Origin: Candidatus Moranbacteria bacterium UBA2282
GTDB taxonomy: Bacteria; Patescibacteriota; Minisyncoccia; Moranbacterales; UBA2206
NCBI GenBank assembly: GCA_002345745.1
Contig: DDWQ01000021.1
Coordinates: forward strand, 1-59,911
Direction: 5' to 3'
DNA length: 59,911 nt
The translations under genes were made by a program, and so were the position numbers. Positions 1-8,500 of the stretch are shown piece by piece. Every line of letters starts with the position of its first letter. Positions within the stretch are counted from its first letter, which is position 1. Under the pieces are notes generated by a model. That model searched no databases and was not told the origin of the DNA. It was given only the letters and a program-made list of their open reading frames with translations.

Positions 1-1
1 C

Positions 2-85
2 CAACAAATTCCAGAGCAAAACCAACCACAACAACAAATAGAAACCAAAACTTTTCGATGGTGGAATCCATGGAGTTGGTTTTAG
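2..85 (+). CDS. C-terminal end of an upstream protein (partial)
   Basis: An open frame enters from the left edge and ends at TAG 83-85. The readable tail is Gln-rich and then strongly aromatic, ending WWNPWSWF. A terminator-like hairpin follows 25 nt later, which supports this being a real gene end. Too little is present to name the protein. The Gln-rich plus Trp-rich tail would suit an envelope or secreted protein, but that is a guess. Confidence 0.5.
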   Translation, partial: QQIPEQNQPQQQIETKTFRWWNPWSWF

Positions 86-110
86 AACATATCCAAAACC
101 AATGCAATAA

Positions 111-148
111 AAATCCTTCCATACGACCATATATGGAAGGATTTTTTG
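111..148 (+). terminator. Rho-independent terminator of the upstream gene
   Basis: A 13-bp stem pairs 111-123 with 132-144 around the 8-nt loop CGACCATA, and the 3' arm runs into a T tract. It lies just after the partial gene ending at 85 and before the promoter of the KilA-N gene. Confidence 0.75.
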
Positions 149-157
149 TTGTAGAAA

Positions 158-166
158 TTATCCACA
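158..166 (+). promoter_or_regulatory. Perfect DnaA box upstream of the KilA-N promoter
   Basis: TTATCCACA matches the classical DnaA box exactly. It ends 9 nt before the -35 element at 176-181. The recA promoter region has the same box with the same 9-nt gap. Confidence 0.5.
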
Positions 167-175
167 GGGAAATAA

Positions 176-204
176 TTGACAGCGATATGTTGTAATGATA
201 TTAT
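176..204 (+). promoter_or_regulatory. Sigma-70-type promoter of the KilA-N gene
   Basis: The -35 is TTGACA (176-181), the spacer is 17 nt and the -10 is TATTAT (199-204). Transcription would start near 211, giving a leader of about 65 nt that contains the hairpin at 228-267. Confidence 0.75.
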
Positions 205-227
205 ATCACTATAAGCAACTAAAAATA

Positions 228-267
228 CCCCAGTTAAATAGTCGGCCTAAAACCGAATTTAACGGGG
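228..267 (+). promoter_or_regulatory. Leader hairpin ending 9 nt before the KilA-N start codon
   Basis: Arms CCCC (228-231) and GGGG (264-267), GTTAAAT (233-239) and ATTTAAC (257-263), TCGG (242-245) and CCGA (253-256) form one long stem with a small bulge. The GGGG arm is the only Shine-Dalgarno-like sequence before ATG 277 and is base-paired, so translational control is plausible. A sister hairpin precedes the small gene at 17701. Confidence 0.6.
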
Positions 268-276
268 CAAGAAAAT

Positions 277-1164
277 ATGACAAAAAATAAAAGAGAAATA
301 AACATAAAAGGTACAATTGTAAACTTCTTTTCTGAAAAAGACGAAGATTTCATTTGTTTAACGGACATGGCAAAATTTAAGACCTATGATAGTGGAATTG
401 TTATATCTAACTGGCTCACTACGAAATACACCGTTCAATTCATGGGTGCATGGGAGCAATTGTATAACCCGAATTTTAATCTTATGGAATACCATAAGAT
501 TAAAAACGAAGTTGGTACTAATGGGTACATAATTTCTTCATCAATGTGGATCAGTAAAACTAATGCTATCGGTATCAGATCTAGTGCAGGCAGATATGGT
601 GGCACTTTTGCCCACAAAGATATTGCTTTTGAATTTGCAACCTGGCTTTCTCCAGAATTCAAGTTGTATTTAATTAAAGAATTCCAGCGTTTGAAAAATG
701 AGGAAAATGAGAGGTTGTCGCTTGGTTGGAATGTAAAAAGAATATTGACTAAAATTAACTATCGCATTCATACCGATGCTATTAGGGATTATATAATTCC
801 TGAGCGTATTTCTAAAATCCAAGAAAATAACATATACGCAAATGAGGCTGATGTTTTGAATGTAGCTTTATTTGGCATGACTGCCAAAGAATGGAAGGGT
901 AAGAATAAAAATAAAGATGGAAATGTGCGAGACTATGCAGATGTGGTACAGCTGGTTTGTTTGGCGAATTTGGAAAGCATGAACGCAATGCTTATCAAGA
1001 GAGAGGTGGAGCAAAAAGAAAGGTTACAAATTTTAAATGAAACGGCTATTGATCAGATGAAAAGTCTTTTTGGGAACAAAGGTATAAAAAGATTGGAGGA
1101 GAAAACTGGTGACATTTTGTCACCATTTGGAATTAATCGTTCCACGCGGAAGAGCGCAAAGTGA
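277..1164 (+). CDS. KilA-N domain protein
   Basis: The 295-residue protein has a KilA-N fold signature at the N-terminus: FICLTDMAKF near residue 25, an ISNWL segment, and FEFATWLSPEFKLYLIKEFQR near residues 118-137. KilA-N is a DNA-binding domain of phage and large-virus proteins that is also common as an orphan bacterial gene; here it presumably binds DNA as a regulator. The C-terminal half is helical and Lys/Glu-rich. ATG 277 follows a promoter (176-204), an upstream DnaA box and a hairpin leader. The gene stands alone, ends with TGA and is followed by a 13-bp inverted repeat. No phage genes lie beside it. Domain assignment is firm; cellular role is unknown. Confidence 0.85.
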   Translation: MTKNKREINIKGTIVNFFSEKDEDFICLTDMAKFKTYDSGIVISNWLTTKYTVQFMGAWEQLYNPNFNLMEYHKIKNEVGTNGYIISSSMWISKTNAIGIRSSAGRYGGTFAHKDIAFEFATWLSPEFKLYLIKEFQRLKNEENERLSLGWNVKRILTKINYRIHTDAIRDYIIPERISKIQENNIYANEADVLNVALFGMTAKEWKGKNKNKDGNVRDYADVVQLVCLANLESMNAMLIKREVEQKERLQILNETAIDQMKSLFGNKGIKRLEEKTGDILSPFGINRSTRKSAK

Positions 1165-1169
1165 AGATG

Positions 1170-1206
1170 AATTTCAACTGTCTACAATTTGTCGACAGTT
1201 GAAATT
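1170..1206 (+). terminator. Inverted repeat after the KilA-N gene
   Basis: A perfect 13-bp stem pairs 1170-1182 with 1194-1206 around an 11-nt loop, starting 5 nt after the stop codon. The T run is weak, so it may be a terminator or a mRNA-stabilising or protein-binding palindrome. Confidence 0.45.
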
Positions 1207-1311
1207 AAAGGCATTGGATGGAAAAATGCGCGAAACTGAGTGTACTAACATAAGAAGCATGTTTAATATTTAACATTTTACAATTCATCATTTTCGTGAA
1301 ACAATTCTAAT

Positions 1312-2100
1312 ATGAAAAAGATTTTGAGTATAAAATATTTAATAATTCTCCTAATTGCACTGGTCATTTTGGCCGGAGGTTTTTATGCGTTCAAAAAAAT
1401 GGAAGTTCGGAAGGTGCAGGTGATAATGAATGAAAATCAGGCGACACCAAAAGCAGAAACTGCTACGGAAGAAGTTGCACAAAATGATGCTGTGTCAGAG
1501 AATGGGGCAAACAAAACGGAAACAGGCCAAAATACGTTTGAAGTTGTTGAAAAAGCACCGAGTATCTCAGTTGAAAAAAGTGCAGAACCCATTGCTCCTG
1601 CTACGCAAAAAATAGATTCAGAGATAGTTTCTAAAAAATCAGTTGAAACTATCGTTAAATTGTTCACTTCTGGTTTTCAGGTTGCAGAAAATCGAAAAAT
1701 AGACACAATCATCATTCATTCGTCCTATGATGCACTTGGAGACAATCCATATAGTATAAGTGGCATAATCCAAGAATATAAGGATTATGGCGTCTCAGCA
1801 CATTATTTGATTGGCAGGGATGGTGTGGTCTATCAATTAGTGAGGGAAAAGGACATCGCCTATCATGCGGGCGTGAGTTCCGTGCCGGATGGCCGTACCG
1901 GCGTTAATGCTTTTTCCGTTGGGATTGAACTAGTGAACACCAAAACAAATGAATTCACCACAGTTCAATATAGCACGCTAAAAAACTTGATTAGCGAATT
2001 AAAAAGTCGCTACAGCATTAAATATGTCCTAGGTCACAATCAAATTGCCCCAGAACGAAAAGATGACCCGTGGAATTTTGATTGGAGCAAGCTCAAGTAA
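1312..2100 (+). CDS. Membrane-anchored N-acetylmuramoyl-L-alanine amidase (Amidase_2/PGRP)
   Basis: The 262-residue protein has one membrane segment (about residues 8-26), a low-complexity Glu/Ala/Thr/Lys linker (about 30-125) and an Amidase_2 domain (about 130-262). Zinc-ligand candidates are His136 in the HSS motif, His242 in LGHNQIAPERK and Asp251 or Asp252; His185 in AYHAG is the usual active-site neighbour. This family hydrolyses the amide bond between MurNAc and the stem peptide, so it likely remodels peptidoglycan from the outer face of the membrane. There is no clear Shine-Dalgarno sequence before ATG 1312. It could also be a peptidoglycan-recognition protein without activity, but the ligand set looks complete. 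Confidence 0.85.
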   Translation: MKKILSIKYLIILLIALVILAGGFYAFKKMEVRKVQVIMNENQATPKAETATEEVAQNDAVSENGANKTETGQNTFEVVEKAPSISVEKSAEPIAPATQKIDSEIVSKKSVETIVKLFTSGFQVAENRKIDTIIIHSSYDALGDNPYSISGIIQEYKDYGVSAHYLIGRDGVVYQLVREKDIAYHAGVSSVPDGRTGVNAFSVGIELVNTKTNEFTTVQYSTLKNLISELKSRYSIKYVLGHNQIAPERKDDPWNFDWSKLK

Positions 2101-2151
2101 GTCTTTATTGTAGCCAAAAAGCATTCTCGATAAAACTATCAATATTTGGCA

Positions 2152-2181
2152 TTGGACGGAATTTGTGGCTATTGGTATAAT
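2152..2181 (+). promoter_or_regulatory. Promoter of the 2214-4709 envelope redox cluster
   Basis: TTGGAC (2152-2157) and TATAAT (2176-2181) are separated by 18 nt. Transcription would start near 2188, about 26 nt before ATG 2214. Confidence 0.6.
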
Positions 2182-2213
2182 GGTAGTTGTCTTAAATCGT
2201 AAAAAATAATTTT

Positions 2214-2543
2214 ATGGAAATAAAAAATAAATTCGAGAAGCTTTTAATTGCTATCACGGGTCTATTGGTAATGACACTGATTGTTTTTGGTATAAAAATT
2301 AAGGAAGATGACAAAAAGATTGCCACTATTCAAAATGACCTGAATGATATTAGTAACTCAATTGGAAATTCCTTGAATATGCAAAAACAAGCAATAACTA
2401 ATCGTGAGATTCTTTTAGATAAGATTGCAACTGCACCAGCTCCAGATACAACGAAAGCAGTGACAACCCAAGTCATTGTGCCTGGCAAAGTTGTTCCACA
2501 GCAAGTTCCAGTCACCTCAACAAAGAAAACAAAAACATCATAA
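2214..2543 (+). CDS. Small membrane-anchored protein with coiled coil and Pro-rich tail
   Basis: The 109-residue protein has a cytoplasmic start, one membrane helix (about residues 10-27), a heptad-like polar region (about 30-62) and a Pro/Thr/Val-rich tail ending in Lys residues. I recognise no family. It is the first gene after the promoter at 2152-2181 and is followed after 4 nt by another small exported protein, then ApbE and a ferric-reductase-like protein, so a structural role in the same envelope complex is possible. That link rests on gene order alone. Confidence 0.6.
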   Translation: MEIKNKFEKLLIAITGLLVMTLIVFGIKIKEDDKKIATIQNDLNDISNSIGNSLNMQKQAITNREILLDKIATAPAPDTTKAVTTQVIVPGKVVPQQVPVTSTKKTKTS

Positions 2544-2547
2544 AAAT

Positions 2548-2928
2548 ATGAAAATGAAAAAAGGCACATTCATTTTTCTAGGTATGATTGCATTGGTGAT
2601 CGGCTTTGGTTTTGCTAGAATAGTTCTCAAAAATGATTTATCGGCACCAGTTGCCTTGGCCGATGATGAAGATGACGAAAGCGAGGATGATGACGATGAT
2701 GAAGACGGTGGTGAATCAAAAACTGAGACGGTAGTTACGTATAAAACAATATATGTGAAACTGCCAGATACAATGGCTGAAAAAATTATTCAAGTGCCAT
2801 TGCACGATAGTGATAGCGACGGTATTTATGATGGTGAAGATCAATACCCATTTGTTAATAAATTTTTCGTAGTCGAGGATAAAAATCTAAATGGAATTAA
2901 TGATGAATATGAAAAGTTCGGTAGATAA
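2548..2928 (+). CDS. Small exported acidic protein with calcium-binding-type repeats
   Basis: Starting at ATG 2548 the protein has 126 residues. A signal peptide or membrane anchor (about residues 6-23) is followed by a run of Asp/Glu, then DSDSDGIYDGEDQYP and DKNLNGINDEYE. These have the DxDxDG spacing of thrombospondin type 3 or dockerin-like calcium sites. The next protein but one carries the same repeat type, so the two may act together outside the membrane. The open frame extends upstream to 2476, but that part lies inside the previous gene and lacks a signal peptide, so 2548 is preferred. Its 3' end overlaps the ApbE gene. Confidence 0.65.
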   Translation: MKMKKGTFIFLGMIALVIGFGFARIVLKNDLSAPVALADDEDDESEDDDDDEDGGESKTETVVTYKTIYVKLPDTMAEKIIQVPLHDSDSDGIYDGEDQYPFVNKFFVVEDKNLNGINDEYEKFGR

Positions 2929-3859
2929 TAGTTTGGTGTTAGAAAATTTTCGGGCAATGGGCACGGATGTTTCCATCGAAATCGCGGTGGGGTTTGGGCA
3001 CTTAGAGCCCAAGGGGACGCTAAGTGCTCTTCAAGAAGTCAAAGAAATTTTTACTGAGAATGAAAAAATATTTAGTCGATTCGATAGTGAGAGTGAACTT
3101 TCAAAAATAAATTCCAACTTGAATAAAAAAATTGTTGTTTCAGAAAAAATGTTTGAAGTGCTGGAGTTGTGCCTGAAATTTAATAAGATTTCAAATGGTT
3201 ATTTTGATCCACGTGTAATCGGGGTTTTGGAGAAGATCGGCTATGATAAAGATTTCAAAAACAATGACTTGAATACGAAAGAAACAAAGGAAATTGAGAT
3301 AGAAAAATTCGAGAATGATTTGCAAAAAGATTTAATTTTGGATGCTGAGAAAAAAACTATTCTGGCTCGTAAAAGAATTGATACGACGGGCATCGCTAAG
3401 GGTTATACTGTTGATGAAGCGGCACAATTTTTGAAAAAAGAAGGTTTTCAAAATTTTGTAGTTGATGCCGGTGGCGATATGTTTGCTCAAGGCTTGAATA
3501 TTGATGGTCAATATTGGACAATCGGAGTGGAGGGTGCGCCAGATGACAAAGTTGTGTTGAAATTGCAAAAAGAAGGGATTGCCACCTCTGGGATTTCTCG
3601 CAAGCGTTGGATACTGGGTGATAAAAAGGTTCATCATTTGATCAATCCGAAAGACCCAGAGAATTTTTCCTACGACATCAAGACAGTGACAGTGATTGAT
3701 ACAAAAACAGTTGAAGCTGATGGACGTGCCAAGACGCTAGTGCTGATGGGAAAAGAAAGGGGATTGGAATTTGCCAATAAAAATAATATAAAGGCATTGT
3801 TCCTAGATTATCGAGGCAATGTCTATCTATCAAATGAAATCAAAAAAAATATTTTATAG
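2891..3859 (+). CDS. apbE: FAD:protein FMN transferase (ApbE family)
   Basis: ApbE enzymes move FMN from FAD onto a Thr or Ser of exported redox proteins. The protein shows the family motifs: FRAMGT near residue 20, TTGIAKGY (165-172), DAGGD (192-196), GIATSGISRKRW and HHLINP (248-253), then EADGRAKTLVLMG (276-288). At the metal site the usual D-x3-T pattern reads Asp277 with Lys281 where Thr is typical, which might affect activity. No signal peptide or lipobox is visible. ATG 2891 has GAGG 12 nt upstream; ATGs at 2900, 2903 and 2909 are alternatives. The gene overlaps both neighbours, implying translational coupling. No FMN-acceptor motif is visible in the adjacent proteins. Confidence 0.85.
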   Translation: MELMMNMKSSVDNSLVLENFRAMGTDVSIEIAVGFGHLEPKGTLSALQEVKEIFTENEKIFSRFDSESELSKINSNLNKKIVVSEKMFEVLELCLKFNKISNGYFDPRVIGVLEKIGYDKDFKNNDLNTKETKEIEIEKFENDLQKDLILDAEKKTILARKRIDTTGIAKGYTVDEAAQFLKKEGFQNFVVDAGGDMFAQGLNIDGQYWTIGVEGAPDDKVVLKLQKEGIATSGISRKRWILGDKKVHHLINPKDPENFSYDIKTVTVIDTKTVEADGRAKTLVLMGKERGLEFANKNNIKALFLDYRGNVYLSNEIKKNIL

Positions 3860-4709
3860 TTTCATAGTTGTGATGGCGATTGCTTCGCTGATTTTTTCTT
3901 TTGCAAGAGCTGAGGAAAATGAAAATAAAAAACTTGATTATGGTGATCAGCCAATAGTGGATAGCGATTTGGACGGGTTGACTAATCAGGCGGAGATTCA
4001 GGTTTATGGCACTGATTATAAAAATGCTGATACGGATAGTGATGGACTTATGGATGGAATTGAAGTTGTGAATGGAACAAGTCCGCTTGATGTTGTTGAT
4101 CCAGAATTTTTGCCAGCTTCACTTGTGCAAGAAACACCCTGGGCCTGGTATATTGGCCGCGCTTCAGGTATCATTGGTTTTGTTTTTCTTTGGATAACAA
4201 TTTTCCTAGGATTAGCTATTCGCAATCCATTGCTCAAAAAAATCGTCGAGCCGATCTATAGTTTTGATTTCCATTGTTTCACGGCAGCCATAGCTGTTTT
4301 CTGGTCCTTGGTGCATGGCACAAGTTTTTTGCTTGATCATATAATGGTATTTGGTATCGCGGATATTGCTATCCCATATTTTTATAATTCGACGCTGGTG
4401 AATACTAATTATATGGCCTTGGGTATTATGGCCTTCTATATTATGGTGATTATGACCGGCACTTCCTATTTACGCAGGCATATGAGTCACTGGCTGTGGC
4501 GCGCGTTGCATTTCCTGAATCCACTAGCCTTTATTTTTGTAGTCATTCATGGCTATAACATCGGCACAGATATGAAAAATATTTATATCGGGGGCGTGTT
4601 TCTTTTTTCATCTGCCATATTGGCACTGATATATTTTTCCAGCTTGGTGTTTATGCTTGTTAATAGAATTAAACAAAAACAATTTAAAGGCTCAACCTTT
4701 GAGGAGTAA
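3834..4709 (+). CDS. Ferric-reductase-like haem membrane protein with N-terminal calcium-type repeats
   Basis: From ATG 3834 the protein has 291 residues: a signal peptide ending near AFARA-like FARA|EEN, two DxDxDG-type repeats (about 43-72), and a membrane domain of about six helices. Two His pairs fit a two-haem ferric-reductase transmembrane domain: His147 with His161 (14 apart) and His226 with His239 (13 apart). Such proteins pass electrons across the membrane. The gene overlaps apbE, which suggests a flavin-haem electron path to the outside. No NADPH or FAD-binding domain is fused. An alternative start is ATG 3819, with GAGG only 2 nt before it. Confidence 0.75.
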   Translation: MKSKKIFYSFIVVMAIASLIFSFARAEENENKKLDYGDQPIVDSDLDGLTNQAEIQVYGTDYKNADTDSDGLMDGIEVVNGTSPLDVVDPEFLPASLVQETPWAWYIGRASGIIGFVFLWITIFLGLAIRNPLLKKIVEPIYSFDFHCFTAAIAVFWSLVHGTSFLLDHIMVFGIADIAIPYFYNSTLVNTNYMALGIMAFYIMVIMTGTSYLRRHMSHWLWRALHFLNPLAFIFVVIHGYNIGTDMKNIYIGGVFLFSSAILALIYFSSLVFMLVNRIKQKQFKGSTFEE

Positions 4710-4729
4710 ATAAGAAGACATAATGCAAT

Positions 4730-5005
4730 ATGAATATTCAAATCACAATCGAAAACAAAATAGTCATCGTCAGTCTTTTAGAAAAAAAGACGCTTATTGA
4801 TAATGTCGTTATCTCAGAAGAGCACCGCCTATCCGAAGACTTGCTGCCAACTATCGACAAACTGCTCAAAAAAAATAACCTCGAGACTCAAGACATCGCT
4901 AAAATGACTTTGCAATCCGATATGGGCGACAATTTCACCACGCACCGCATCGCCGCCGCGGTCACCAACGCTTTTAATTGGGCGAATAAAAAAATCCTAG
5001 ATTAG
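4730..5005 (+). CDS. Small TsaB/YeaZ-like protein (N-terminal part only)
   Basis: The 91-residue protein resembles the first half of TsaB, a partner in tRNA threonylcarbamoyladenosine synthesis. The order is a short beta-rich start, an SEDLLPTIDKLLKKNNL helix like the family's HSE-LLP-ID-LL segment, then a GDNFTTHRIAAAVTNAF stretch in place of GPGSFTGLRIG. The second half is absent and the glycine-rich motif is degenerate. It follows the ferric-reductase-like gene after 20 nt and precedes a terminator. It may be a reduced TsaB or a paralogue; similarity was judged by eye. Confidence 0.45.
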   Translation: MNIQITIENKIVIVSLLEKKTLIDNVVISEEHRLSEDLLPTIDKLLKKNNLETQDIAKMTLQSDMGDNFTTHRIAAAVTNAFNWANKKILD

Positions 5006-5020
5006 GTAATTAACATAATC

Positions 5021-5029
5021 TGTGGATAA
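5021..5029 (-). promoter_or_regulatory. Perfect DnaA box (reverse) after the TsaB-like gene
   Basis: TGTGGATAA is the reverse complement of TTATCCACA. Unlike the other three intergenic boxes it has no promoter directly beside it; the rpoB promoter starts about 105 nt downstream. The octamer ATAACTAG begins within the box and is repeated at 5042-5049. Confidence 0.35.
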
Positions 5030-5070
5030 CTAGTGTAATGAATAACTAGGTAAAAATCGAATATTAGACA

Positions 5071-5100
5071 AAATGGCTTACTCGAGCCATTTTTGTTTTA
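5071..5100 (+). terminator. Rho-independent terminator before rpoB
   Basis: AAAATGGCT (5071-5079) pairs with AGCCATTTT (5086-5094) around a 6-nt loop, followed by T-rich sequence. It closes the envelope cluster and insulates the rpoB promoter. Confidence 0.8.
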
Positions 5101-5135
5101 TTGGTGAACTTATTTAAAGAAAAGAGATTTTCTTC

Positions 5136-5163
5136 TTGACAAGATTGAAAAAATCCTTATAAT
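5136..5163 (+). promoter_or_regulatory. Strong rpoBC promoter
   Basis: Both hexamers are perfect: TTGACA (5136-5141) and TATAAT (5158-5163), with a 16-nt spacer. Transcription should start near 5170. Confidence 0.85.
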
Positions 5164-5169
5164 TAGGAA

Positions 5170-5548
5170 TACATTTGTCAAGACTGTCGTTAAAGATAGT
5201 TGCGACTAAAAAAACCTTCTTCATGAACTAGGTCCGGGGGTGAAACAGAGTTCAAATAAAAGCTCTACTGAGCTAAAAATCTTGCAAAACACAACTAAAT
5301 AATTAAATACAAAGGCTCTGTAACGAAACAGTTCGCACATTTCGCACTCATCTTCACGCCATTTTTGTTTGAAAAAATCTTCAAAGTATAATGATACATT
5401 CTCAAATTTTTTCAAAACAAACCTGACGCAAACCTGAGCACGAACTGCACAATCTGCTTCATCACAAAGCCTTAACTGTAAATCTCATTCGTATTACTTG
5501 TCCAAGTTACACCACTTGAAACAAGGAATAAATAATGAGAGTATTTTT
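5170..5548 (+). other. Long untranslated leader of rpoB
   Basis: About 380 nt separate the predicted transcription start from ATG 5549, and no convincing gene lies inside. Only small hairpins are visible, for example AGCTC (5261-5265) with GAGCT (5270-5274). No L10-binding leader could be recognised, and rplJ and rplL are not next to rpoB here. The leader may regulate RNA polymerase synthesis. Confidence 0.45.
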
Positions 5549-8500
5549 ATGCTTAATGCTCAAAAAACATTGAAGATAAAGGACACTTTTAGCTCAGGAT
5601 CTTCACTGGCTAAGCGAAAATTCTTCAAGAAGATGTCGTTCGTTTCATTGCCCAACCTTATTGAAGCCCAGTTAAATTCTTATGATTGGTTGCTGGAAAA
5701 AGGTATTAAAGAGCTTTTATCAGAAGTAAATCCAATCACTGATTTTACAGGCAAGGATTTGGAATTATCTTTTGAAGATTATTATTTAGATGAGCCAAAA
5801 TATGACGAAGTAACTGCTAAAAATAAGAATATTTCTTATGAAGCACCAATTCGTTGCAAGGTTCGTTTGGTTATTAAAAAAACTGGAGAAATCAAAGAGC
5901 AAGAAATTTATTTAGGCGATTTCCCAATTATGACTGAACGGGGAACATTTATTATCAATGGTGTAGAAAGAGTCGTTGTGAGCCAGCTAATCAGAAGTCC
6001 TGGCGTTTTCTTCACGATGAATTATCAGAAAGGAAGAAGATTGTTTGGTGCAAAGATTATCCCGAATAGAGGTGCATGGCTTGAAATTGAGACTGATTTC
6101 GAAGGTGTGATCTATGTAAAAATTGACAGAAAAAGAAAAGTTGCCCTAAGTTCACTGCTTAGAGCTTTTGGCTTTGCAACTGATAAACAACTGCACGACA
6201 TTTTTTCTGATGTAGATAAAGGTGAAATCAGCTATATTACGGAAACAATTCGTAAAGATGCAGCCAAAGATCAAGCGGAGGGTTATAAAGAAATTTATAA
6301 GAGAATTCGACCAGGTGATTTAGCTACGGCGGAAAATGCACGACAAATGATTGATTCAATGTTTTTCAATTTTGAAAAATATGACTTCGGTAGCGTTGGG
6401 CGCTATCGTTTGAACCAACGACTAGAAACAGAGCTAGAAAATACCGAAGAAAATCGAGTTCTACTTCGTGATGATTTGATTGCGATTGTTAAAGAGATTA
6501 TGCGACTTAATAATGATCCAACAGCCCAAGCTGATGATATTGATCATCTTGGTAACAGAAGAGTGCGTGGCGTTGGTGAACTTGTGCAAAACAAATTGCG
6601 CGTTGGTTTCGCTAGAATGAGTCGAAATATTAAAGATCGGATGAGTACTTGTGATCTTGAGACTGTTGTCCCAGGACAATTGGTTAATTCTCGACCGATT
6701 GCGGCTGCGATTAAGGAATTTTTTGCGAGCTCTCAATTATCACAGTTTATGGACCAAGTGAATCCATTGGCTGAGTTGGAACATAAGCGTAGACTTTCTG
6801 CGATGGGACCGGGAGGACTCACTCGTGAACGAGCTGGATTTGAAGTTCGAGATGTTCATCATTCTCATTATGGCCGAATTTGCCCAGTAGAAACTCCAGA
6901 AGGTCCAAACATTGGTTTAGTTGGTCATTTAGCTACTTATGCCAAGATCAATGATTATGGTTTTCTTGAAACACCATATTTAAATGTATATAACGAAGTT
7001 GAAAATACGGTTGAAAAACTTACTTCAAGAATTTTGCGCGAAGATGTGGCTGGTTTAACTGCTGGTACGCTACTTACGGAAGAAATGGCGACTAAGATTG
7101 CTGCGGATAAAAAAATTAAGACCGTGAAGATTCAACCGTGGGCTAGTCATGAGATTGAATATATTAATGCTACCAAAGAAGACCGAAAAACTATTGCACA
7201 TGCCAATATTAAAATGGATGAGCATGGAAATATTTTAGAAAACATTGTTGGTGCTCGAGTGAAAGGACACGCTACAGAAATTGAAGCAATAAAACTTGAT
7301 TATATTGATGTTTCAGCTAAACAAATGATCTCCGTGGCAACTTCGCTTATTCCTTTCTTGGAACACGATGATGCCAACCGAGCTTTGATGGGTTCAAATA
7401 TGCAACGACAAGCTGTGTCTTGTGTGAAACCACAAGCGCCACTTGTTGGAACTGGAATTGAAGACAAAGCGGCTGCTGATTCTGGGCAAGTTGTTATTGC
7501 AAAACAGGCGGGAGAAGTGATTGAAGTTGATGCTGATCATGTTATTGTGAAAGAAGAAGCTCCCGTAGGTGCAAAAAAACCTTATATTAAAAGAGAGTAT
7601 CGTTTGCAAAGTTTTGTGAAGTCCAATGCTTTCACTTCAATGAATCAAGTGCCACGCGTTGCGAAAGGTCAAATGATTAAAAAAGGTGAACTCTTGGCTG
7701 ATGGTGCTTCAACTGATCATGGTGAACTAGCATTAGGACAAAATATTTTGATTGCGTTTGTCTCATGGGAAGGTTCAAATTATGAAGATGCGATTATTAT
7801 TTCTGAAAAATTAGTGCAGGATGACAGATACAGCTCTATTCATATTGAAGATTTTTCTATTGATGTGCGTGATACAAAACTAGGAGCAGAAGTCATCACT
7901 CGTGATATTCCAAACATCGGAGAAGAAAGATTAAAGAATTTAGATGAAACGGGTATTATTAGAATCGGAGCTGAAGTTGCTTCTGGGGATATTCTAACTG
8001 GAAAAATTTCACCCAAAGGTGAAGGTGATTTGACGAGCGAAGAACGATTACTGCGAGCTATCTTTGGAGAAAAATCACGTGATGTTAAAGATAGTTCACT
8101 CTATCTTCCGCATGGTGAATACGGAAAAGTAGTGGATATAAAAATATTCTCTCGTGAACAAGGCGACAAATTGCCAACAGGTGTTATTCAACAAATTCAA
8201 GTTTCCGTAGCTCAGTTGAAGAAAATTTCTGTTGGAGACAAACTTGCTGGACGTCATGGAAACAAAGGTGTGATTTCACGAGTAGCCCCAGCTGAAGATA
8301 TGCCATATTTGCCAGATGGAACTCCAGTAGATATGATTCTAAATCCATTAGGTATTGCATCTCGAATGAATATTGGACAGATTTTGGAAACTACTCTTGG
8401 GTGGGCAGCTTTGAAATTAGATTATAAAGTAGCTACACCAGCCTTGGAAGGAATCACTGAAGAACAAATTCGTGGAGAACTGACTAAGGCTGAATTGCCA

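Noticed and set aside
158..204. Replication origin suggested by DnaA boxes
   Set aside because: The boxes are single and kilobases apart, not clustered; there is no dnaA, dnaN or AT-rich unwinding region.
277..1164. KilA-N gene as evidence for a prophage
   Set aside because: No capsid, terminase, integrase or lysis genes lie nearby; orphan KilA-N genes are common.
5221..5415. 64-codon minus-strand frame in the rpoB leader
   Set aside because: No ribosome site, promoter or recognisable sequence; it lies in a transcribed leader of the opposite strand.
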